Below, in pieces: positions 1 through 9,924 of a stretch of 64,000 nt of DNA. The stretch is from Acholoe squamosa (taxonomy: Eukaryota; Annelida; Polychaeta; Phyllodocida; Polynoidae), in contig OX439049.1 of NCBI GenBank assembly GCA_949317995.1, positions 13,144,395 to 13,208,394 of the forward strand. Reading direction: 5' to 3'. Under the pieces are notes generated by a model. The model did not search any database. It was given only the letters and a program-made list of their open reading frames with translations, and had not been told where the DNA came from. The translations under genes and the position numbers were made by a program. Numbering within the stretch: the stretch's first letter is position 1; the number at the start of each line of letters is the position of its first letter.

Positions 1-2439
1 TCTCTGAAACCACAAGGTGGCGCCACTGCCTCTTATGGTAAGTCCGCATCTGCGCACCTAGAGGGCACTACTAGTAACAATGTTACTAGAAATGAGAGCA
101 ACCCAAAGCCATCACAGCAAGCAAGGGCTCCTAATGAATCTGGTGAAAGGAAAGCAATGAAGAAAAAAGGAGACACTGATAAGCAGATGAAGGAGTCGAG
201 GGGTTCTGTTTCTGCTGGACATATTTCCACTTACACTAACTCAAATGTGGCTAAAAAGGAAGGTAATGAAATAGATGATGGTGTATCAGATATTCCTAAC
301 ATTAAGATAACACCTCGGAAGAAATTTGGAGTTCCATCTGGGAGAAAAAGAACATATGTGGTCGAGCCAGACGAAAGAGTGATTAGAGATAACAATGTTA
401 TCATTGATTCTAGTAGTGAAATGGGAGAGTATTTCAAGCAGAGAATGGATAAAAAGGAGTTGCAGCCTAGGGTAGCAAAAGGTGAGAAAGGTGGGGCAGA
501 GTCTGAGAGAATTATCAGACAGAGAAAACAATTGAAAACATCACTCCCACGGTTTAAAGATGATCTTAGTTCATCAGCGAGAAATACACTGCCGCCTTTG
601 AAAGATGTAGCAAAGACTAAAGGGCTGACACCTAGAACAGGAGCAAATGTTGCACAAAACAGTGGGAGAGCTAATAGAACTGCTCAGGGTCCAGTTAGAG
701 GGAATAAATCGCCAGTGAATAAAGGGACATATTCTGCCAACAATAAAACAGCCACAAAATTAAGTTCTACTTCAATACAGTCTCAGAATAAGTCTGAAAC
801 CCTGTCTCAAAAACCTCCAGATACGGAAGCCATGCAGAAATACGTTGCTGCACATGAAAACTTCCAGATTAGGGAGATGAAAGCGAAGGCTCGTGTTGGT
901 GGAAGGGACTATGAACCACGGGGTGATCCCATGAAAATGGTCGATTGCGAACAAATACGTCAGAGCTTACAAGTAGGTGTTGATAAGACGGTTTATCCCG
1001 CATACTCAGTTTCTGAGCAGGACAGTGAATTTACAACCCTAACTACAATCACCCTTCCTGATCTAAAGACACCAAGGCAGAGAGAGGATGTCCAAAATAA
1101 GGTGGGAAGTGGAGCTGATAATGAGAGAAATGATATTAAGAAACAGACTGCAACCAAGGATCTGGATGATCAAAGGAATTCACCAATCCCGAATGTAGCA
1201 TTACAAAAAGAAGCATTTAGCCTGTCACCAAAAGACAGAAGGGGCAATCAGAAAGAGGATGTTGTAAATATTGTGGGAAATGCCAGAAATGAGAATGAGA
1301 AAGGACAAAAGAATGCAACCATAGCTGAGAGTCAATATGATGAAAGTCACCTCCCTAACCCAAATGTGGAATCACAAAACGGTGCAGGAGCCCTATCGCC
1401 AAAGGACAAGAAGCCAAAGCATGTAAACAGAAAAGTAGTTCAGAAAGAGAAGGTAGGGAGTAGCACTGATAACAGTGTGAGGAGTGAAGTTAAGAAAGGA
1501 CAACTGACAGCTAAGGAGCTGAATGCCCCAACTCCAAATTTTGCATTACAGCCTGAGATCAAACAACAAAATAGCCAATACAATAAGTCTAAACAAGGGC
1601 CTTCAGAAACATTGCAAGCTCCATCAGCTCAATCCAAAAAACCTGAAGTTCCTAAACTGGAAGTCTTTGTTACAAGTCCTGCAGAGACACCCAATTTTCT
1701 GCGTTCACAGCTTTTCAGGAAGGAGAGTCAAATAACGGAAGTGACGTCACGTAACAGCAGTGCAGTGCATTCTGGGAGAGCTTCCCTTGCCGTGTCCCCA
1801 ATCATAAACATCACCAGTCCTGAGCCAATAAAGGAGGAACCACCAAGTGGCAGGAAAAAGAAAGCCAATGCCTCCAAAGATGGTCAAAAAGACAAAGTTG
1901 GCAAAACAAAGACCTTGACAACCAAGTCTAGTCTCAGCCATAACAGTTCCAAATCGAGGCTGAGTCAGAACAGCACCAAATCGAGGCTGACATTAAGACC
2001 CACCTCAGCACCGGAAGAGGACACAGACAGTAAGCCACCTAGTGGCAAGGTGGTAAACCAGGACGGAAGTGAAAGAAAGCGGGAAAACTCAGACCCTGGG
2101 GATTCTGCCACTGCAGCTCAGCGCAGCTCCTCGAAGAAGCTGACACTGAGGGTAAAACCTGTACCTAGAGGTTTCCTGTTGTCTCCGAATGCTATAGAGG
2201 CTAACCAACCACAAAAATCATCAAAGGTAAAAAGTACTCCAATTGGTAAATCAGGGAAGGTGTATATTCAACGACGATCCCCACAGAAGACTCAACAGAG
2301 TGAAATTAAGAAGGAGAGAAAAACAAAACTAACTCTGCCTAAAATCAAAGATAAAAGGGTCTCTCCTAATGTCCTCAGTGATGTAGAAGTTGATGCTGCT
2401 GATAGTATACAGAGGAGTTTGAGGCTATACCATTTATGA
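1..2439 (+). CDS. 3' part of a gene for a large disordered basic protein (5' partial)
   Basis: I do not recognise this protein. The frame is open from base 1 to the TGA at 2437-2439, at least 812 codons; the first in-window ATG (157) is internal, so the true start or an upstream exon lies to the left. The product is rich in Lys, Ser, Asn, Gln and Thr, with almost no hydrophobic segments and only one Cys that I noticed, so it is probably largely disordered. About 1078-1565 encodes three diverged repeats of roughly 60 residues with a shared pattern (EDV..VG, then PNVALQ, then SLSPKD). About 1930-1995 encodes a short Ser/Lys repeat around 'SKSRLSQNS' and 'TKSRLT'. It ends in LYHL. The first candidate AATAAA downstream is at 2936-2941. 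The gene converges on the CRD gene at 3200-4049. A nuclear or cytoskeletal scaffold is possible but only a guess. Confidence is high for coding, nil for function. Confidence 0.85.
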   Translation, partial: SLKPQGGATASYGKSASAHLEGTTSNNVTRNESNPKPSQQARAPNESGERKAMKKKGDTDKQMKESRGSVSAGHISTYTNSNVAKKEGNEIDDGVSDIPNIKITPRKKFGVPSGRKRTYVVEPDERVIRDNNVIIDSSSEMGEYFKQRMDKKELQPRVAKGEKGGAESERIIRQRKQLKTSLPRFKDDLSSSARNTLPPLKDVAKTKGLTPRTGANVAQNSGRANRTAQGPVRGNKSPVNKGTYSANNKTATKLSSTSIQSQNKSETLSQKPPDTEAMQKYVAAHENFQIREMKAKARVGGRDYEPRGDPMKMVDCEQIRQSLQVGVDKTVYPAYSVSEQDSEFTTLTTITLPDLKTPRQREDVQNKVGSGADNERNDIKKQTATKDLDDQRNSPIPNVALQKEAFSLSPKDRRGNQKEDVVNIVGNARNENEKGQKNATIAESQYDESHLPNPNVESQNGAGALSPKDKKPKHVNRKVVQKEKVGSSTDNSVRSEVKKGQLTAKELNAPTPNFALQPEIKQQNSQYNKSKQGPSETLQAPSAQSKKPEVPKLEVFVTSPAETPNFLRSQLFRKESQITEVTSRNSSAVHSGRASLAVSPIINITSPEPIKEEPPSGRKKKANASKDGQKDKVGKTKTLTTKSSLSHNSSKSRLSQNSTKSRLTLRPTSAPEEDTDSKPPSGKVVNQDGSERKRENSDPGDSATAAQRSSSKKLTLRVKPVPRGFLLSPNAIEANQPQKSSKVKSTPIGKSGKVYIQRRSPQKTQQSEIKKERKTKLTLPKIKDKRVSPNVLSDVEVDAADSIQRSLRLYHL

Positions 2440-3199
2440 ATTAAACATGTAAAGATCTGTTTGTCTCATTATTTGATTATTCTGAAAAGGGATGAGGTAC
2501 TTAGTTGATATTGGGGTTGTCTTGTGCATGGTTGCAACTTCCTAATGACTCCAGAATCTTTTGGTTTTTGGGTCTTCTTTGGCTTAAGCTTAAGCTTAAG
2601 AGGGGGAATAATAGCCTATGGTTCACATGTTTTATATAAAACAGTGGGTAATATAACTTAGGTACCATTGAACGCTACGGAGCATACTAGTTGATAATAT
2701 AGTATTGTACAGTACCTGAACCATCTGAAATCCTTCATCATTTTTCCAAATTAATTTTGGCTTCACAAATACTTTGTATTTAATTTCTAACTTCCAATAA
2801 TCACCATGAACAATCATTGACAGAGAAGGCATTCAAGAGGCAACAAGAACAAGAAGCATCATTTTATTAGACAAAAGAATTGATAAGCGAAAGACATAGC
2901 AGTTGCAGTTAGTCATAATTTTGCTTCCTGCATGTAATAAACATCTATGCATTCTCCATGCACCAGGACCAAAGTTCCCTTCAGCAATCATTTTCGAATA
3001 AGTTCATTGTCGCTAACCCAATTACCCCATGACGCCCATTTGAGGGAATGAATCTCTCCTTTGGCAGGCCATTTACCAATTTGTTGGGGATATTCATATG
3101 CCAAATCTGCAAGTGAGTTCTAGTTGGCATACTTTCTCCACAATGTCAGTTTCCCAGTGCTGATTCAGTGGTGGGTCTAGCTTGGTCTTTGTGGCTCCT
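2440..3199. other. Convergent 3' region between two genes, with opposed poly(A) signals
   Basis: No coding region is seen. A plus-strand AATAAA lies at 2936-2941 and a minus-strand AATAAA (TTTATT on plus) at 2863-2868. If both are used, the 3' UTRs of the left gene and of the minus-strand CRD gene overlap by roughly 70-100 bp. An AGCTTA run repeats near 2585-2600. Confidence 0.4.
2863..2868 (-). other. Poly(A) signal candidate for CRD gene 1
   Basis: TTTATT on the plus strand reads AATAAA on the minus strand, about 330 bp beyond the stop codon of CRD gene 1. Confidence 0.45.
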
Positions 3200-4049
3200 C
3201 TATCCTTGCACACAGTAGCCACTGGCAAAGACACTGTTGTAGTTCCTCCTACATTTAAAGGCGCGAGGCCACCTTAATCGCACCTTACCCTTACTCCTTC
3301 CTTCAATCTGACCTCTCTGCCTTTGCTGCTCTTTCTGCCTGTTCTGTTTCCTCTTCTGCCTGAACTCTTTAAGAATTGGTTCACAAGCATCGCGGGCCTC
3401 TTCGCACAGTTCACGACACGGAAGGTAGATCTCACGATAACCAGGCTCTTCTCCATACAACTCACATGGTGGCAAATACTCTGCACACACAAACTTTCTG
3501 CAGAAGTTGAAGGTAGAAAAAATGTAACAAATTTAACTTTAGAAATAGAAAAATATAGATTAAAGATTTCAGAGTTTATGGTGGAGCATTATTGAAATTG
3601 GATAATTTGGCACTCCTTTGATTCCTTAGTAGTTTGGAAGAAGTGATACTAGTCTATGTTATTATGAAGAAAGTTTTGCAATCAATAATCTCATTTTAGA
3701 TGTCTATATGGCATAGACTGCCCAGATGGCAAAGACTGAACATTCTACATGTATGATGAATTTACCAGATTTAGTATGGTTAATTTCACCTGAATGTATC
3801 AGAACACTGGGTGTCCAATATGGGCCGATACTCCTCCAGTGCCTCAATAACCTCCAACTGCTCTACATGTCCATGTCTGTTAGGGAACTTGGTAGTGGTG
3901 TACAGGGCAGTAAAGTTACCACTATCCAAACACAGGGGTATGGTGATGGGTTCACAGGTACCTTCTGTTCCTGATACCAAAGATAAGGATGCTGCACCTA
4001 AAGATAGGAGTAGCAGCAACAGAGGAAGATTGTCAAGAGAACCTGCCAT
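3200..4049 (-). CDS. Secreted single-CRD (Frizzled-type cysteine-rich domain) protein, gene 1
   Basis: Two exons, 4049-3790 and 3497-3200, joined by a 292-bp GTGAAA...TGCAG intron, give 185 residues. The ATG at 4049 is chosen because it opens a clear signal peptide (MAGSLDN, then a Leu run). A further in-frame ATG at 4121 would bury that signal. All ten cysteines of the Frizzled CRD are visible in order: TCEP, PLCLD, QCSD, FVCAE, PPCEL, LPCRE, ELCEE, DACEP, FKCRR and GYCVQ. A basic insertion of about 30 residues (RQKRKQNRQKEQQ onward) sits between cysteines 8 and 9 before WPRAFKC, where family members have a short loop. There is no transmembrane segment, so the product should be a secreted Wnt-binding or Wnt-like-ligand-binding protein, sFRP-like but without a netrin domain. 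The intron falls in an Arg codon (phase 2) between cysteines 3 and 4, as in the divergent neighbour at 7188. The family is certain from the pattern; the ligand is inferred. Confidence 0.85.
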
Positions 4050-7000
4050 CCTGCCCTGAGGTTGGATCTGTGGCAGTGTGTGAATATAATTATTTGGGTA
4101 TGCTAGGAGAGAGATGGGCAAAGTCCTATGTTCACACTGGCACTAACGCTATACCAAGTGGGGTGTGTGTTGTCTTTTTTTCAAATTCTCCTCTTCCATT
4201 GACAGTGATTGAATGTGATGCTACTTAGGGGGAAAATGAGTGTATAGATATCAAAGTTTATAACTTTGATGTCAGTTCCAAACTTTGATATCTGAGTTAG
4301 AAACGGTGAAATGAAAGGAACAGACTTTTATACAATGATTTAAATGATATAGATATTAACTTTTTATATACCACCTATTTGATTTGTCACAGAATTCTTT
4401 AACAAAAGATAATTCTATTGATGCTATACATAACAAGTGCCTAGAATATCCTCTTCAGATTGTAATCAGGGTAGATGGGAGTATGGGCAATGTGAACTAA
4501 CCATATTAGGGGTTGGGTCATGTGCCAGCTAACAAGCTAGCCCATCACCACTGGGTCATTCTCGTGTATGTATTTGGGACATCTATGAATGGGTCTATTT
4601 GAGTTCCATTTAGTCCATCAGTGATAGACAGTCTGCAATGTAGCTTTGACCCCTGTTCCTAATAGTGCAATTGGGTGTGTCAAACCTATAATGGGTAGGA
4701 GCAAGGTTATAGGGCCCCAGAAATGCATCCAGAGGCACATCTCGATATTGCTGACAAAATAATAGGCCTGAAATCGTAAGGAAACACATTAATGAAGTAC
4801 TGGTGACTCCAGTGGCGGATTTAGAGGGGGCGCCCAAAAATAGGGGGTGCGCCCCCTCCTTTGGGGCCGCGCCCCCTCCTTTTCCAAATACTGGATCCGC
4901 CACTGGACTCGACCTCCCAGTACTGTATTAACACAATGTATGTCCATCCTATTTGATTTCGTTTGACCTAATGGGGCATTGGTGCATCATCAGATAACTT
5001 ACAGTGATAATCAATATTACCATCTGGTCGATTCAGTTTTCAATGTTGATTCAGGAATAAATCCACTTTTTTATCTCAAATTTGTGGGATGCAGGCGTCT
5101 TTAGGTTAACCTACCATCCCTGAATGTATAATCTCAGTGATGGGAATGTTCTGTGAGAAGGTTACCTACAGTGTGAGTAGCGCTATGTCAATATCTTTTT
5201 ATATATTTGCTGTAACACTAAAGTGATGGTACACTCATTGTGATCAGTCATCAGACCGCTGGAGGCCATTTCTTAACACACTACGACTGCTGTCCTTAAA
5301 ATCGTAGTGAGAACCTAACAGTTTGGCCTAACAGCACCATGAACTTGTAGTCCCTAATGTCTGCACCAGTACGACTGCCCTACTAAACCTTATGTAATTA
5401 GCACATAGCTGCTAATCATAGTGAGCAGTCGTAGGGCAGTTCCTATGATAGCCTGGCTTATTCTTGGCATTTTTAAATTGTATTGGCTGTGTGCAGTCAT
5501 AGTACATTGGGAAATGGCCTCCAGATCTCATCTGGATCCATAGATCCATAAGATTTTGATGCAAAACAGAAAGACCCTTGGTCATCGAACACAGTAATGC
5601 CTTGCAAATAGTAAGGTTAGGATAAAAAGTAAAAGGTTACACGAGTTTTGTACTGATTTCTGACCAATCAACACTAATCCGCTAAGTTTCATAATTTCCA
5701 TTTGATCAGAATTCTAAAAACTTCAAAAGTGCCTAAATTGGTATACCTCACCAACTATATCAAAACAACAAAATGATCAAAGAGACCTCACAGACTAGGT
5801 CCTTGAATGAGTCCTATTTAGACGATCCTAGGGGCATTCAGTGACAACATTGTGTTGGTCCTGGATGTTCACTAGGTTGTGAATACATGTGATCAGCCAG
5901 ATAGAATGGATACTCCAAGGAGGGGTTTGTGGTTCATCGGTTATACTAGGCCACTCCTACATGGGGGTGAACTAGACAATCATACCATAACAGACCCTTT
6001 GTTATTACTTTGTCTGGCAAGGTGCCTGGCACAGGCTTTAAGAGGAGTGCATGCTGTTGGACCTGTGAATGTGTGCAGCATGTAGTATATATAAAGAGCT
6101 TTAAGATGTAATCAATTGTTATTTCATGAGGCGTGGCCCAGTGAAATAGCTCAAATTTAGTAACTGTTGCCCTCTATTTACGTAATGTAATTTGAATAGA
6201 AATTCCAAAATCTCATTAATTTAGGCTGCAAAAGCAAGGACATAGTTACTATCCTCAATAAAAGTTATGAGGCACAGAGCCGCTATAGCTTAAACCATGG
6301 TTTCGATCTCAGTCCAAGGCTTATTCTGTCCGACTGCCGTATACATAATGAAAGTAACACTGCGGCTCAACTATCCAATTATCACAGAGAATCACAGCTG
6401 TTCTAGGGAAGTGAAGCAAACATTTCCCACAGGATTGGGAAGGAGACAAACATTAGCAACAATTGGTACTACATTTTGTGAGAATTGCTGCAAAACTGCA
6501 CAAAGTCCAATATTGCCACATATACACCCCCGTTATAGTCTGTGGTTCCTGGTGTCCGTCTATCAGGCTATGTTATCCAGGACATTATGGCCCTTGGTCA
6601 GTTCCAGAGTAGACGTCCTCCCCATGACACCCATCGCCTCCAAGCGGTACTAACATGTATCAACTTGTCATATAACCTCCATAGAGGCCATATATTCTTG
6701 CAAAACTTCTGGATATTTCGTGTTTGCAGCCATCTTGCCACACATATTGGCAACGGTACAGCACATGGAGAAGAGCCTCCCATTTCCACCATGCAGACAT
6801 AGGAAATAAGTGGTACACGGATAATTCCGAGGACAGAGCCAAGGAACTTATATATAAGCAATTCATACAACTTGATCTAAGGGAGTCCAGGTTTTCCCAT
6901 GCGACTCCCAATTTGTGTCCATAGGGGTATAAGCTACCCTTTATAAATCTTCCTTGTATCTTTGTTGCAAACCGTAGATGAGTGCTCACTACGGTTGATT

Positions 7001-7187
7001 TCAGCCAGCAACTCATTTCTGCAATATTTCTGAAATTGGCAAATGAAATTGCAATAAACATTTCATCATTAGATCATCTCTGCATGTTGTTCTAAGAACA
7101 GTGCTGAGACACAAAAATCAGGGCTTTCTTGCACAAGGAAATTCTTAGGGACTTTGTCGCAGTTAACACACTGCTATACTCACCACT
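4050..7187. other. Intergenic region between the divergent CRD genes
   Basis: It holds the upstream regions of both CRD genes. Apart from a 96-bp inverted-repeat element at 4810-4905, I see no gene with support. Short ORFs (4610-4757 minus, 5879-6085 plus, 6660-7061 minus) lack recognisable domains. Regulatory sites shared by the two genes, if any, should lie here; I could not pick out individual ones. Confidence 0.4.
4810..4905. mobile_element. 96-bp MITE-like element with 11-bp inverted ends
   Basis: It starts CAGTGGCGGAT and ends ATCCGCCACTG. The 5-bp direct repeat GACTC flanks it at 4805-4809 and 4906-4910, as expected for a target-site duplication. The inside is G/C-rich with repeated GCGCCCCCTCC-type blocks. 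It has no coding capacity. The superfamily was not assigned. Confidence 0.75.
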
Positions 7188-9924
7188 ATGGCTGTCCATA
7201 CTAGTACCTCCCTACTGGTCACACTGTTATCAACAACTCTATGTACCACAGGTGAGCAGTACCCTGGCTGTGAGCTGCTCACACATTCTACCTACTGCTC
7301 ACAAGACCCTCAGCACCACTTTGTACCCTACTCACAATATGTAGGAATGCCCAACATCATGGGGGATGAGTCCCAGCAGGAGGCAGGATCCAATGTAGAC
7401 CAGATCTCACAATTTGTGGCCAGTCTGGGAGGATCTGCAAACCTTGATCCTAACTTCAGGTTAGTATGGTGTGTTTGTCTTGATTGAAATTAAATTACTG
7501 TAGTTTTGTATGGAGGTGTCCACTCTCCAGGCAGCTGTGGAGAAACTGGAAGTGTTCTGCCCTGAGACGTTATTGAAATAGGCTCGTGATGGTTTTGAAA
7601 ATAAGTGAATTTGAATGAATATGTCAAAGGTAATATGAAATAGGTAGAGTGATACACTTGAATTGCTTCAAGATGAATACCTCTTCAGTCTTTTCCCTGG
7701 GTCTATATTTTCCTCAGCTATGCCTTGTGAAATGCAGCCTGAGACTATTGCATTTTACTCAGGGGGACCGGTCGCATCCCACTCAGCCATCTAATTGACT
7801 CATTGGCTATGCATATCCCACCTGGTGGGTCATAAACATTTGCTTGTATATCATATATTGTACCCCCTGTGACCAAATAGACCTACATTTCATACCACAG
7901 ATTGTTCACATGTTCCATGTTCCTGCCACCATGTACAGAGGATGGTACCAGAATACAGCCTTGTCGGTCACTATGTAACAAGGCACGGGACGCAGGACGA
8001 GTCATGGAACAGAACGGTCACCGATGGCCAAACGAGTTCAGATGTGACAAGTTCCCAGATGTATCTGACATCAGGATTAGTTGTATCCCTCCTGCAGGTC
8101 ACTCAGGTAAGGAGAGAAGACAGGTCAAACCTTTTTTTACCTCCCCATGAAAGATTTTCACATAACCACCATGTTTACTCTTCAGTGTGTGGACGCATTG
8201 TGCGTCCTAGGCAACAAGTCATGTGACAGTCCTGCTAATGATGCATGAGTCCAAAAGATGGAGCCTCTGCCTATCAACCAATCCGCAGGATACAACTTGT
8301 TACATCGGACTATGCCCTCGGGGCCTACAGACTGCCGCATGGGAGTGATGCGAAAATTACGCGGACAGCAGCGGCTGAGGCGTGCCCTTTCCCACACTCC
8401 CCGTGGCAAGTCTGGGAAAATGCCCCCAGGGCATCCATGGTAAGGATGATGCTCCCAGGACATGTAGGCCTATATAGGGTATTGGACTATGCCCCGGGGC
8501 ATTGTTTAGTACATGGATGCCCCCAGGGCATCCTCAATTTTTTTTATGCATGTACGATTATCCTTACTATGAATGCCCTGAGGGCATTTTCCCCCATTGT
8601 TCTCTGTACCATGCCCCTGGGGCATCCATAATATGGATGATGTGTGATGATGCCCCCAGGGAATGGCGCCAGGGAATGCACTGATAGTCATATGAGTTGA
8701 AGGTTGGAGAGTGCCCCAGCCTAGGCTCCTAATTCCCCCCTGATTAGCTTAAAGTCCAATATTCCTTGAGGGCATACATGGATGTCCCAAGGGCATACCC
8801 TTGTTTAATACCACTTCATTTATCATCAACTTTATGCCCTGAGGAGTAACATTTGTAGACTGTAGAAGGAACCCGGGAGAAGGAAGATATGCCCTGGGGG
8901 GTATGCATACTTAGGCCCTTCTTGTAGCTAGCCTACAAGTACAACTTGTGGAATTGTACTACATGCCTGGAGGGCATGCTTTGGTCAATCATGCTTTAAA
9001 GAAGCAAGAAATATGCCCTGAGGGTATGTTGCCCTCAGGGCATGTGCATGTTTTTCTGGTCAATGCCAGAACGTCTAGATCCAGAGGTCAGGAATGGTCC
9101 TTTGTACATGCATATGCCCTGAGGGTCGATACACGATGCCCTGAGGGCATAGACTAACATTGGTAAATTGCTGATTTCTAGGGGGCCAGCAATATGCCCT
9201 CAGGGCATGAATAATTCCGGCCGGCAGTCCCGAAAATATACACGTCACCACAGGGGGCAGCACTGAATGCCCCCAGGGCATAGACCGATGTAACAAGTTG
9301 TATCCTGCAACCAATCCTTAGTGTCACTTGGCTCCTGCAGGGTGAGCATTAATGCCACAGGTCCATCACAGAGTCATAGTTCCATTAAGGTTTATACTGG
9401 CATAAGTGCACGCACTTATACCCACTGATAATAAGTGGCCAATTCTTAAAGGGGTATTTCTGCAAATCATTTCAGTAATGCCTTTGGGAGTTTTAAGGAC
9501 CTATTTTTATTTGATACTGAGAAGATTTTTAGCTAGTTAAAAACTTGTATTTTGAACTATAACATTTCCCCACAATTGTTTGGTTGTGATTCACCATACA
9601 GGAGGTCCCATCACAGAAGGCGGACCTGCTGGTACAAACCCCTCAGGCCCCAACACTGGAGGTGGAGGGGACACATGGGTGGATGAAGAGGAGGAATGGG
9701 TGGACGAGGAGGACGAGGAGGCCTGGGAAAAAGCTGATAAGGGCCAAGGAGGACCTGTGATAACACCAACCAAAGTGGGTGAGGGTGATGAGTGGGTGGA
9801 TGAGGATGAGATAGCCTGGGAGAAGGCACATAAAGGACAAGGCCCCATGGTGCCAGCATCTCAGTGTCTGGATATAACAAAGGAGTTTAGCCTTAATAAA
9901 TGTACCTGTACCTGTCCACCTTAA
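7188..9924 (+). CDS. Secreted single-CRD protein with acidic tail, gene 2
   Basis: Three exons, 7188-7459, 7901-8106 and 9602-9924, with donors CAG|GTTAGT and CAG|GTAAGG and acceptors CCACAG and ATACAG, give 266 residues. The ATG at 7188 opens a signal peptide (MAVHTSTSLLVTLLST). The CRD follows: GCELL, TYCSQ, FTCSM, PPCTE, QPCRS, SLCNK, FRCDK and ISCIP are cysteines 1, 2, 4, 5, 6, 7, 9 and 10. Cysteines 3 and 8 are both absent (NLDPNFR and DAGRV at those places). These two pair with each other in known Frizzled CRDs, so one disulfide has been lost cleanly. Exon 3 encodes a Gly/Pro linker, then two copies of an acidic Trp motif (WVDEE...AWEKA.KGQG) and a CTCTCPP end. There is no membrane segment. 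The first intron has the same phase and place as in gene 1, head-to-head at 3200-4049, so the two are paralogues. Intron 2 contains a 1,024-bp transposon. Confidence 0.85.
8276..9317. mobile_element. 1,024-bp non-autonomous DNA transposon with 24-bp perfect inverted ends and 9-bp target duplication
   Basis: The element runs 8285-9308. Its ends, 8285-8308 and 9285-9308, are exact inverted repeats of 24 bp (GCAGGATACAACTTG...), and the match continues inward with one mismatch. AACCAATCC flanks it on both sides (8276-8284 and 9309-9317), a 9-bp target-site duplication. Nine-base duplications are typical of Mutator-like elements and some Merlin elements; I do not assign it further. There is no transposase ORF. 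The interior holds about 18 copies of a short palindrome of the form ATGCCCTGAGGGCAT or ATGCCCCCAGGGCAT. It lies wholly inside intron 2 of the CRD gene. Confidence 0.9.

Noticed and set aside
4610..4757. Minus-strand exon (ends ...NRGQSYIADCLSLMD) with a possible acceptor TTTGTCAG
   Set aside because: No partner exon or domain could be found, and the ORF runs into the MITE at 4810-4905. Left as unsupported.
6598..7061. Overlapping minus-strand ORFs of 90-133 codons, tested as a third CRD gene
   Set aside because: No CRD cysteine spacing, no signal peptide and no clear splice sites.
9591..9880. Minus-strand Pro/Ser-rich ORFs opposite the CRD gene 2 tail
   Set aside because: They are antisense shadows of the acidic repeat exon.
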